DNA of 61,915 nucleotides, from NCBI GenBank assembly GCA_938034975.1, contig CALHNI010000010.1, positions 1 to 61,915 on the forward strand, given 5' to 3'. The translations under genes were made by a program, and so were the position numbers. Below, in pieces: positions 48,988 through 57,806 of this stretch. The notes below the pieces were generated by a model, which did not search any database, was not told where the DNA came from, and saw only the letters and a program-made list of their open reading frames with translations. The DNA is from Candidatus Goldiibacteriota bacterium (GTDB taxonomy: Bacteria > Oederibacteriota > PGYV01 > DYJU01). The number at the start of each line of letters is the position of its first letter. Positions within the stretch are counted from its first letter, which is position 1.

Positions 48988-49437
48988 TTATTTAAAATTT
49001 TTATTTTCAATCTGACGTATTTTTTCAATCCGCTTTTCATGTCTCCCTCCCTCATATTCAGCTGCCAACCATATTTTTAATATCTCCACTCCCATAGTTT
49101 TACCAATAATTCTACCGGGTAATACAAGAACATTTGTATTATTGTGTTTCCTTGCCATTTCAGCAACATAAGTATTATCACATAATGCTGCATATATACC
49201 TTTTATTTTGTTTGCAGCAATTGACATTCCTATTCCTGAACCACATATAAGAACTCCCCTGTCAAACTCCTTTGATAAAACTGCCTGACATACTTTTTCA
49301 ACATAATCAGGATAATCGCACGGTGTATTATTATATGTTCCAAAATCTTTATAATCTATTTGACTCCTGCTTAAGAATGCTTTTAATTCTTCTTTTAATT
49401 CATAACCTGCATGGTCACTTCCAAATGCAATTCTCAT
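48988..49437 (-). CDS. rpiB: Ribose-5-phosphate isomerase B
   Basis: MRIAFGSDHAGYELKEEL; LICGSGIGMSIAANKIKGIYAAL. Confidence 0.96.
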   Translation of the reverse strand: MRIAFGSDHAGYELKEELKAFLSRSQIDYKDFGTYNNTPCDYPDYVEKVCQAVLSKEFDRGVLICGSGIGMSIAANKIKGIYAALCDNTYVAEMARKHNNTNVLVLPGRIIGKTMGVEILKIWLAAEYEGGRHEKRIEKIRQIENKNFK

Positions 49438-50033
49438 TTAGTTTTTTCCTCCTCAATTAAAAATTTATTTTGCTTATTGAATCTATCCACAGCAAACGGC
49501 GAAAAAATAATATCATAAAGCCAGGAACCGACAAATAAAGTAAGACCTGTATAAAAAACTATCTGAGATACATTATATGTCTGGCCTACTTTTATTGGTG
49601 ATAAAAGTTCATTAACGCTGATTCCCATTATTACCAAAGAAACTACTTCTGCACTTAAAAGAGAAAAACCTGTATTAGTTTCCTTGGCATAAAAATGACC
49701 TGCCCCACGCCAGATTATTCCTGGAAATAACGCTTTATAAAAGGCAGTTTCCTTTAAAAGCGGAGCAACCAAAGTTTTTACTTCTATATCTTCATTTGTT
49801 AAATGTGTTTCTTCAAGCCAGGAAGATGGGGTTGTAGTATGCTTTATATTTCGCACTTCAATCCATGGGATAGATATTTCCTTACCATTTGAAAGTTTTA
49901 AATTTAAATAATAATCATCAAAATTAAGTATATCAGCTTCAAATTTTTGCTCATCTTTTAAAATAATAATATCGGCTTTTGTTAAATTAAATAAAAATAA
50001 CAAAATAAAAAATAAAAAAATGTTTTTTTTCAT
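49434..50033 (-). CDS. Exported/membrane protein of unknown function
   Basis: Signal peptide, LFPGIIWRGAGHFYAKETNTGFSLLSAEV membrane segment. Confidence 0.55.
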   Translation of the reverse strand: MKKNIFLFFILLFLFNLTKADIIILKDEQKFEADILNFDDYYLNLKLSNGKEISIPWIEVRNIKHTTTPSSWLEETHLTNEDIEVKTLVAPLLKETAFYKALFPGIIWRGAGHFYAKETNTGFSLLSAEVVSLVIMGISVNELLSPIKVGQTYNVSQIVFYTGLTLFVGSWLYDIIFSPFAVDRFNKQNKFLIEEEKTK

Positions 50034-50048
50034 TTAAAACCTCTTTTT

Positions 50049-50465
50049 TTAAATTTTATCAACAAATTTGTTTATAATAATTTTTGCTTCTTCTGCTGTT
50101 ATTTTAGTATTCACAATATCTAATTCCGTTTCTCCTGCAAATTCCCTCACAGTAAAAATAGATTTTTTTTTACCAGGAAATTTATTTAAAATAGCATTTT
50201 TTATTTTATTATTAATAGTTAAAATAAAATCTGCCTCTTCAACATCCTGTTTTAAAAGTAACTTTGAATAAACTTCACCATCAATATAATTTTTTAATTC
50301 TGTTTTTGCTTCTTCTTCTATTGGTATGCCGGGCATCGCACAAATTCCGGCACATTTAACTTCAAAATCAATTTTACCCTTTTGCTTTAGAATAAATTTT
50401 AAAATTTCAGCGATTATAATACTTCTAAATACATTTTGTTCGCCAACAATAAGTATTTTTTTCAT
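50049..50465 (-). CDS. Low-molecular-weight protein phosphatase fold protein (YwlE/ArsC-like), catalytic Cys missing
   Basis: KKILIVGEQNVFRSIIIAEIL aligned to [V]C[TGNTC]RS P-loop; EEADFILTINNKIKNAILNKFP...IFTVREFAG. Confidence 0.78.
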   Translation of the reverse strand: MKKILIVGEQNVFRSIIIAEILKFILKQKGKIDFEVKCAGICAMPGIPIEEEAKTELKNYIDGEVYSKLLLKQDVEEADFILTINNKIKNAILNKFPGKKKSIFTVREFAGETELDIVNTKITAEEAKIIINKFVDKI

Positions 50466-50591
50466 TTAGAATAAATTATATATTATAAAGTATAAAAGGT
50501 CAAGGATGGAAATACCTGATAGTATTAAATTTTAATTAAGTTCCCCAATTTTTATAAACTTATAAATTATATAAATAAAAGATTAAAAATA

Positions 50592-50811
50592 TTACCTTTT
50601 AAAAATTGTTAGAAAAAGTGTTTTTTAGGGGAAATAAAATTTTTTTATATATATTATTTAATAAATTTTTATTTTAAAAATACATTACTTTTATTCCCAG
50701 TTTTTTTATTTTAAATAAAACATACGCATTGTTTTGAAAATTTATTTTTCTAATAATATTTTTATTGTATTTTTTCCATTAAAATCACAATTTTCTATTG
50801 CAATTTTTAGT
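50592..50811 (+). repeat. Dispersed hairpin repeat, copy 8
   Basis: CCTTTTAAAAATTGTTAGAAAAAGTGTTTTTTAGGG; AATACATTACTTTTATTCCCAGTTTTTTTATTTTAAATAAAAC core; AAAATCACAATTTTCTATTGCAATTTTTAG end. Confidence 0.7.
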
Positions 50812-50912
50812 TTAAAGTATAATATTTCAAGGGTTTTTAAAAAAATAAACCTTAAAAGGTATAACCCCTCTTAACGACAAATATTTAAAGTTTTTATCCA
50901 AACCTTTAATTT

Positions 50913-51794
50913 TTAATAAAATGTCTCCCTTACAATAAATTGGGAATCTAAAATAATATTTTTTTCTTGTTTTATTTTACCATTAAAGATATCATCTAGT
51001 AATTCTATAGCTAAACTGCCCATCTTCAAAATTGGCTGTCTTATTGTTGTAAGTTTCGGTTCTACTGCGCCAGCCATCTCTATATCATCAAACCCGATTA
51101 TTGCAATATCATCAGGAATTTTTATACCATTTGCCTTTGCCTCCATCATAAAACCAATTGCAACTATATCGCCAGCCACACTAAAAAGTGTATCAATTTT
51201 TTTTATTCTTTTTTTAAGTTTTTCAAATACAATACGACCATCTTCTATAGTATGTTTATCAACACTTATAATATTATTTTTATCTATTTTTACATTATTT
51301 TCCTGTAATGCTTTTTTAAATCCAAAAAAACGTTGATTGGTTGACATGCCGTTTATTTTTGTTTGCGAATCTATAATAATTCCTATTTTTCTTCTTTTTT
51401 TAGAAACAATTATTTTACCAACTTCATAACCACTTTTAAAATTATCAATCATTATAGAATGAAAATTTTTTAATTTTCTTTCTATAATTACAGCAGGGAT
51501 TTTTTTGTTTAAAATTGCCTTATATGATTTTTCCCCGGGTAATATACTTAATATAATAATTCCATCTATTTTTGGGTCTTTTATAACTTCTAAAATAACT
51601 GCATCAATATCATTTTCTCTGATACCAGCATGAAAATGATTCAGAATATATCTGGTAGTCTTGATTTCTTTTATTTTTTGCTCAACCCCGCGAATTATAT
51701 TTGATACAAATAAAGAACCGATGTTGCTACTTATAAACGCAATATGTTTTTTATCATTTTTATTTAAAAAAATATCCTTTTCAATCAAAATCAA
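50913..51794 (-). CDS. LacI-family periplasmic-binding-like sensor domain protein lacking HTH
   Basis: HIAFISSNIGSLFVSNIIRGVEQ; IPDDIAIIGFDDIEMAGAVEPKLTTIRQPILKMGSLAIELL; no N-terminal HTH. Confidence 0.82.
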   Translation of the reverse strand: MILIEKDIFLNKNDKKHIAFISSNIGSLFVSNIIRGVEQKIKEIKTTRYILNHFHAGIRENDIDAVILEVIKDPKIDGIIILSILPGEKSYKAILNKKIPAVIIERKLKNFHSIMIDNFKSGYEVGKIIVSKKRRKIGIIIDSQTKINGMSTNQRFFGFKKALQENNVKIDKNNIISVDKHTIEDGRIVFEKLKKRIKKIDTLFSVAGDIVAIGFMMEAKANGIKIPDDIAIIGFDDIEMAGAVEPKLTTIRQPILKMGSLAIELLDDIFNGKIKQEKNIILDSQFIVRETFY

Positions 51795-51821
51795 ACCCCT
51801 TATATCTTTTTTATATAAAAA

Positions 51822-53564
51822 TTACTTTTTTATTGCTATTTTTCTCTCTATTGTATATGTTTCATCAGAATTTTTAACTTTTATTTTTAGCAAATAAATT
51901 CCCGAACCAACTGTATAACCTTTATCTGACTTGCCATCCCAGATCACAGTATTTCCACCTTCTCTGGCACCATCATCGCCTTTATTTATTTTTTTCGTCC
52001 ATAAAACCTTACCATAAATATTAAATATTTTTATTTCAACTTCACTATCTTTTTCAAGATAGTATTCTATTTGTGTTGTTTCTTTTCCCGCAATAAAAGG
52101 ATTAGGATAATTTTTTATTACTTTTTTATCGGTTGTTGATTTTGAAGATATTATTTTTATTTCTTTTGAATGAACTGCAGCATTTATTGTAACAGATGCA
52201 CAAATTATATTTTCTAAATTTGCATCAGGCGCAGTATAAATAACAGATGCGTAACCATTAAAATCCGTATAAACAGTTCCTGCTGATAAATTACCACTTC
52301 CCTGTTTTACTATGAAATCAACCGCTGTTGCAGAAACCGGATTTGCATAAATATCTTTTACAACAACAGATATATTTGCTTTTTCTTCTTTTCTTAATTT
52401 TTCTTTATCAGAAGTCAAAGAAAAAGAATAAGGTGAAGCAGCGCCAACATCTATAACACATGAGGCAACCTTTGTAACATAATATAATCCCTGATATAAA
52501 TTATCATATAAAGGTAATATTTTAATTTTTTCTTTTATTGTATATGAAACTGAAATATAACCTATCCCATTTGTCAATGATATAAGACCTGTATAAATTG
52601 GATTTGCATTTTCTCCACCTGGCACTTTTATTGCTTTTATACCAACTGCTTCATTAAATCCACCTATAGTAGGGCCACCAAATGAATGACTTACTTTTAT
52701 TGTTACATCAAAAGGCACGCCCGCTATTACATTTGCAGTCTGGGTTAAAGGATAACCAAGTCCATTTATTTCTGCCCACATATAATATTCATTCTGACTT
52801 ATAAAATAAAGGGGTTTGGTAAATTTGGCAGACCATGTATTTATAATATCTTCTGCCATAATAGTATAATACTTTGTTTCATCAGGAACCGGCATTATTG
52901 TCATATCAAAAACATATTCACCCATGGCATCCGGATCCCTTAAATCTTTATAGGTCGGAGTCACACTATTGGGTATTGCAAAAGAATTTAATCTGACATA
53001 AGTTGATGAAACTCCTGTAAAATTAGTAACTTTATTATAATAAGCATCACAGGCCATAACAGTTACTGAAAAAGGAAGATAGGTAACGAGATAATCAGGT
53101 TCTGGTTCTCCTGAATATCCTGTAAATGTTCCAGGTGTATACTGCATTCCTTTAATTATATAAAGAAGACGCGAATATGGCCCAGGAGTAATTATTTTAT
53201 ATGCAATTCCTGTTGCTCCTGAACTATCAGTTACTGTTAAGGTAACAGGGTTACCAGCGCCATAAAGAACAATACTTCCGCTCCATTGTCCATTAACAAA
53301 ATTTTGTGTCACATTTGTTCCAGTTGCAGTTATCTTGCAATAACCAACCGATGCTGTTAAAGTTACCCAGCCGGTATAATCCATTTTTACTGGACCATCT
53401 CCTGAACTTTCATAATCCATTGCGGTTATATTAACCCCTGTTATTGTAACTCCTGCCTGATAGGATGTTCCACCTATGGTTATAACAAAATCAATTAAAT
53501 TACCCGCAAATAGATTATTTATTGAAAATAAAAAAATAATTAAAATTAAATATTTTTTTTTCAT
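51822..53564 (-). CDS. Secreted Ig-like surface protein with YPNPF/FlgD-like C-terminal domain
   Basis: Signal peptide; big-1-like KANISVVVKDIYANPVSATAVDFIVKQGSGNLSAGTVYTDFNGYA; C-term NYPNPFIAGKETTQIEYYLEKDSEVEIKIFNIYGK. Confidence 0.78.
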   Translation of the reverse strand: MKKKYLILIIFLFSINNLFAGNLIDFVITIGGTSYQAGVTITGVNITAMDYESSGDGPVKMDYTGWVTLTASVGYCKITATGTNVTQNFVNGQWSGSIVLYGAGNPVTLTVTDSSGATGIAYKIITPGPYSRLLYIIKGMQYTPGTFTGYSGEPEPDYLVTYLPFSVTVMACDAYYNKVTNFTGVSSTYVRLNSFAIPNSVTPTYKDLRDPDAMGEYVFDMTIMPVPDETKYYTIMAEDIINTWSAKFTKPLYFISQNEYYMWAEINGLGYPLTQTANVIAGVPFDVTIKVSHSFGGPTIGGFNEAVGIKAIKVPGGENANPIYTGLISLTNGIGYISVSYTIKEKIKILPLYDNLYQGLYYVTKVASCVIDVGAASPYSFSLTSDKEKLRKEEKANISVVVKDIYANPVSATAVDFIVKQGSGNLSAGTVYTDFNGYASVIYTAPDANLENIICASVTINAAVHSKEIKIISSKSTTDKKVIKNYPNPFIAGKETTQIEYYLEKDSEVEIKIFNIYGKVLWTKKINKGDDGAREGGNTVIWDGKSDKGYTVGSGIYLLKIKVKNSDETYTIERKIAIKK

Positions 53565-53574
53565 TATAACACCT

Positions 53575-55485
53575 TTACGTTATTTTTATATATTCATCAA
53601 TGGTTGTTACTCCCTGTAGGACCTTAAGGAGTGCTGCTTCTTTTAAAGTTTTTAAATTATGTAATTTTGAATTTTCTTCTTTTATTTTTTTAGGTTGTTC
53701 TTTTTCAAGGAGCATCTCTTTTATTGTTTCATCAAGTAAAAGTAATTCAAAAACTGCTATTCTGCCTTTATAACCTGTTCCTGAGCATTCATCACAGCCC
53801 CTTCCTTTAAAAAGTGTTACATTTCTGTTTGAAACTCCGCCAAGCATTTTTAAAATATCATCTGTTGCTTCAAATGGTTCCTTACACCTAGGACATATTT
53901 TTCTTAATAACCTCTGATTTAAAACAAGGTTGGTATTTGAATAGACAAGATATGGTTCAATGTTAAAATTTATTATTGTTTGAAGTGCTTGGAATATATC
54001 TCCTGCTCTTATTTTTGAAATTATTAAATGTCCACCCGCTATTAAATCAAAAATTGCTTCTGCTGTTTCTTTATCTGCTATATCACCTACCGCAAGTATA
54101 TCACAATCCTGCTCTACTAAATAATTGAGAACTTTTGCATTGTTTTTACGGCTAACTTTTGTCTGATTAATACCCGGAACAATATAATTTGAAGTTGCAT
54201 CATCAACAGAAAATATATTCACATTCGGCTGATTTAACGCTGATAAAGTTGAATAAAGAGTTGTTGTTTTACCACTGTTTGTTGGACCTGAAATAAGTAT
54301 TAATCCATGCGGCATTTTTATTGACTTTTTATAAACTTCAAATTCATTTTCTTCCATTCCTAATTCTTCTAAATTGATAATGATATTTTCTGATTTAATT
54401 ATTTTCAAAACAATCCTTTCTCCGAAAATTGTAGGGAAAGTATTTACTGAAAGATTTATCTCTTTACCTAAAACTCTAATTTTAAATTTGCTTTCCTGGG
54501 GAACATTTTTTTCATTAATATTTAATTGGGCAAGTTCTTTTATCTTATTTACAATACCGTTATATAATGTTTTTGGCGGTGATTCAACTTCATACAAAAC
54601 ACCATCCATACGTTTTCTTATCCTGCATCTGTCTGCAAATGGCTCAACATGTAAATCAGTTGCAGAAGATTCATATGCTTCTGATAATAAGGCAGTTAAA
54701 AAAGTATTAACTGGTGTATCTCCCATAACTGTTTGTGTATCAATTTCATTACCTGGGATTGGTTCGGTAATTGGTTGAATAACTTCTTTTTTGGGTATTA
54801 TTGGAGATTCATAAGCCGGTTTTTCAAAAGTTTCATCATTTTTTTGCTGAAATACTTTTTTACCTTGCTGAATAGGTTCTTTAACTTTTCCCTGATTTGC
54901 AACATCATATGCAAACGGAGTTCTTACAATTTTTATCTCGGCCTCATCTTTTATGGGTTTTGAAGAAGGTCCCAAAGGTGCATTTAAAATATCATCAAGT
55001 TCATCCACCTTCGCTTTTGCAATTTCACCGGTATCTTCTTCTTTAAAGCCAAAATATTTATCCAACAGTTTTTTTATATCTTCTGCTGGTGCTAACCTTA
55101 CATCAATCTCACATCTCGTAGTTGCCTTTAAATCATCAACGACAAGAAAATTAAGCGGGTCTGCCATAGCAACCGTGATTACCCTGCCCTGTTTTGAAAT
55201 CGGGATTAATTTTTCATTCCTCATTAATTGTTCTGGAAGCAATTTTAAAACATCCTGACTAATTTCATGTATTTCTTCAAGATTTAAATAAGGAACCCCC
55301 ATCTGATAACCTAAAAAAGTCCAGAGTATCTCTTTTGATATATATCCCATTTTTATTAATATTTGCCCTATTTTTTCACCGGTTTTTTTCTGTTCTTCAA
55401 GAGCATCTTTTAACTGTTCTTTTGTTATAATTCCTTCTTCAAGTAACATTTCACCTATTAACATATTTTTAGGTTTATCCACCAT
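53575..55485 (-). CDS. GspE/PilB-like ATPase with MshEN N-terminal domain, diverged catalytic boxes
   Basis: MshEN-like IGEMLLEEGIITKEQLKDALEEQ / IGQILIKMGYISKEILWTFLGYQ; Walker A GPTNSGKTTT; tetra-Cys CPRC...CDEC. Confidence 0.9.
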   Translation of the reverse strand: MVDKPKNMLIGEMLLEEGIITKEQLKDALEEQKKTGEKIGQILIKMGYISKEILWTFLGYQMGVPYLNLEEIHEISQDVLKLLPEQLMRNEKLIPISKQGRVITVAMADPLNFLVVDDLKATTRCEIDVRLAPAEDIKKLLDKYFGFKEEDTGEIAKAKVDELDDILNAPLGPSSKPIKDEAEIKIVRTPFAYDVANQGKVKEPIQQGKKVFQQKNDETFEKPAYESPIIPKKEVIQPITEPIPGNEIDTQTVMGDTPVNTFLTALLSEAYESSATDLHVEPFADRCRIRKRMDGVLYEVESPPKTLYNGIVNKIKELAQLNINEKNVPQESKFKIRVLGKEINLSVNTFPTIFGERIVLKIIKSENIIINLEELGMEENEFEVYKKSIKMPHGLILISGPTNSGKTTTLYSTLSALNQPNVNIFSVDDATSNYIVPGINQTKVSRKNNAKVLNYLVEQDCDILAVGDIADKETAEAIFDLIAGGHLIISKIRAGDIFQALQTIINFNIEPYLVYSNTNLVLNQRLLRKICPRCKEPFEATDDILKMLGGVSNRNVTLFKGRGCDECSGTGYKGRIAVFELLLLDETIKEMLLEKEQPKKIKEENSKLHNLKTLKEAALLKVLQGVTTIDEYIKIT

Positions 55486-55488
55486 TTT

Positions 55489-57201
55489 TTAATCCTCTTT
55501 CTTTTTAAAAATATCAAAAATTGATTTTTTCTTTTTTTCCTGTGTTTCGGTTTCTCCAATTGCTCCTTCTTTTGAATCATCTATTGGAAAAACCTGTTGG
55601 TATTCCTGTTTTGCACTTTCTTTCTGGCCTTTTAAAATTCTTTTTGCAAAATCAGTTCCCATCTCTGTTGACATTTTTTCTATTTCGCTTCCTGACAAAC
55701 CGCTATCAGGTGTAATCTTAATTGCCTGCTCTTTTTGCGTAGTTAAATCTTTTGCAGAAACTTTTATAATCCCATTTGCATCAATATCAAACATAACTTC
55801 TATTTTGGGTATACCTTTTTTTGCAGGTGGTATGCCAACAAGGTCAAAAGTTCCAATCAGTTTATTATCCGCTGCCATTGGTTTTTCGCCCTGATATACT
55901 TCTATCCTGACAAATGATTGATTATCTTTCGTGGTTGTATAAATTTCACTTCTCCTTATTGGAATTGATGAATTCTTTTCAATAATTTTAGAAAAAAGTC
56001 CTCCTTCTGTTTTAATTCCAAGAGAGAATGCAGTAACATCCAAAAGCAAAATATCTCTTATATCCCCTTTTAAAACAGAAGCCTGATAAGCAGCACCTGC
56101 AGCAACTGCTTCATCAGGATTTACGCCCAAGTATGGTTCTTTTTTAAAAATTCTTTTTACTGTTTCTCTGATAAGGGGCATTTTTGTCTGCCCACCTACT
56201 AAAACAACCTCATCAATATCTTGAGGTCTTAAGCCTGCATAACTTAATGCTTTTTCACATGGTTCTACTGTTGCTTCTGCCAGATGTTTTGTTAATTGTT
56301 CCAATTTTTCTCTGGTTAAAATTGTTTTCAAATGTTTTGCACCATCTTTTGATACAGCAATGAACGGTAATGTAATTTCAACAGAATCAAGTGTTGATAA
56401 ATTTATTTTTGCTTTTTCCGCAGCATCTTTTAAACGCTGCAATGCCACTCTGTCTTTTCTTAAATCAATACCTTCTGTATTTAAAAACTCTGTAATAAGA
56501 AAATCAATGATCGCTTGGTCAAAATCATCCCCACCCAAATGAGTATCCCCGCTTGTTGCTTTAACCTGAAAAATACCCTGCCCTAATTCAAGTATTGAAA
56601 CATCAAAAGTTCCCCCACCCAAATCATAAATCACAATCCGCATTTTTGTTTTGCTATCAAAACCACTGGCAAGCGCTGCTGCGGTCGGTTCGTTTATTAT
56701 ACGAACAACTTCTAAACCTGCTATTTTACCGGCATCTTTTGTCGCCTGCCTTTGTGAATCATTAAAATATGCAGGAACCGTGATTACTGCTTTTTCCACT
56801 TTCTCATTTAAATAACTTTCTGCATCCTTTTTTAATTTCATCAGTATCATTGCAGATAATTCAGGCGGTGAAAAAATTCTGCCAGCAACTTCTATCCTCA
56901 CATCACCATTTTCCGCTGGAACAAGTTTATATGGAACAAGTTTAATATCTTTTTCAACTGTCTTATCATTAAATTTTCTTCCCATAAAGCGTTTAATTGA
57001 AAAAATTGTATTTTCAGGATTCATTATCTGCTGTCTTTTTGCCTGATTGCCAACTAAAATTGTATTATCCTTAGTAAAAGCAACGACAGAAGGAGTTGTT
57101 CTGAAATTTTCATCATTTGGGATGATGAATAATTTCCCAGCTTCTATTATCCCAACGCAGGAATTTGTAGTTCCAAGATCTATTCCTATTATTTTTGACA
57201 T
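55489..57201 (-). CDS. Hsp70/DnaK-family chaperone with short lid
   Basis: [49 protein letters not shown]-terminal helical lid abbreviated. Confidence 0.95.
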   Translation of the reverse strand: MSKIIGIDLGTTNSCVGIIEAGKLFIIPNDENFRTTPSVVAFTKDNTILVGNQAKRQQIMNPENTIFSIKRFMGRKFNDKTVEKDIKLVPYKLVPAENGDVRIEVAGRIFSPPELSAMILMKLKKDAESYLNEKVEKAVITVPAYFNDSQRQATKDAGKIAGLEVVRIINEPTAAALASGFDSKTKMRIVIYDLGGGTFDVSILELGQGIFQVKATSGDTHLGGDDFDQAIIDFLITEFLNTEGIDLRKDRVALQRLKDAAEKAKINLSTLDSVEITLPFIAVSKDGAKHLKTILTREKLEQLTKHLAEATVEPCEKALSYAGLRPQDIDEVVLVGGQTKMPLIRETVKRIFKKEPYLGVNPDEAVAAGAAYQASVLKGDIRDILLLDVTAFSLGIKTEGGLFSKIIEKNSSIPIRRSEIYTTTKDNQSFVRIEVYQGEKPMAADNKLIGTFDLVGIPPAKKGIPKIEVMFDIDANGIIKVSAKDLTTQKEQAIKITPDSGLSGSEIEKMSTEMGTDFAKRILKGQKESAKQEYQQVFPIDDSKEGAIGETETQEKKKKSIFDIFKKKED

Positions 57202-57232
57202 TATACACCTTTCTTTGTTTCCATTTTTAAAT

Positions 57233-57796
57233 TCAGGTTTTTCTCGCTCTGTCTATATCTCTCATCAATTCCTGAAATTTTTCTATTACTTTTTTATAAT
57301 GAATATTTTCTGGTGCTAATTTTTCCGCTTCTTTAAATGCATGCAATGCTTCTTGTAATTTATTTGCACTTGCATATATGACTCCCATATTATAGATTGC
57401 CTCATGCAATTTATATGTAGCATAAGCCTGCTGAAATTTCAATAAAGAATTTGCTTTGTTTGTTGAATAAAGTTCTACTCCCTCTTTAAAATCCTGGACA
57501 GCATCATTAAATTTTTTCTTTTCGCCCATCTGAAATATTGAAAACTTTCTTTCCTCTACTTCTTCTTTTAAATGAGCAAATATCTGAAAATTATAAATTT
57601 TACGTTTTATAGGATCTGATAATATTTTATATGCTTCAACAACTTCTGCTGTTCTTTCATGAGCCCAGTCAGGTCTATCCGGATTATGATCAGGATGGTA
57701 CTTGTAAAGAGCCATTCTGAATGCGTTATCTATTTCTTCCTGGGTCGCAGCCGGATAAATCTCTAAAAGTTCATAGTAATTTAATTTTTTAACCAT
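57233..57796 (-). CDS. J-domain protein with C-terminal TPR
   Basis: [35 protein letters not shown] (HPD); [33 protein letters not shown]. Confidence 0.92.
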   Translation of the reverse strand: MVKKLNYYELLEIYPAATQEEIDNAFRMALYKYHPDHNPDRPDWAHERTAEVVEAYKILSDPIKRKIYNFQIFAHLKEEVEERKFSIFQMGEKKKFNDAVQDFKEGVELYSTNKANSLLKFQQAYATYKLHEAIYNMGVIYASANKLQEALHAFKEAEKLAPENIHYKKVIEKFQELMRDIDRARKT

Positions 57797-57806
57797 TTTT
57801 TATACC

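Noticed and set aside
50820-50870. Terminator or attenuator near LacI-like gene (AAGGGTTTTT...AAACCTT)
   Set aside because: Weak, AT-rich stem only; not distinguishable from background
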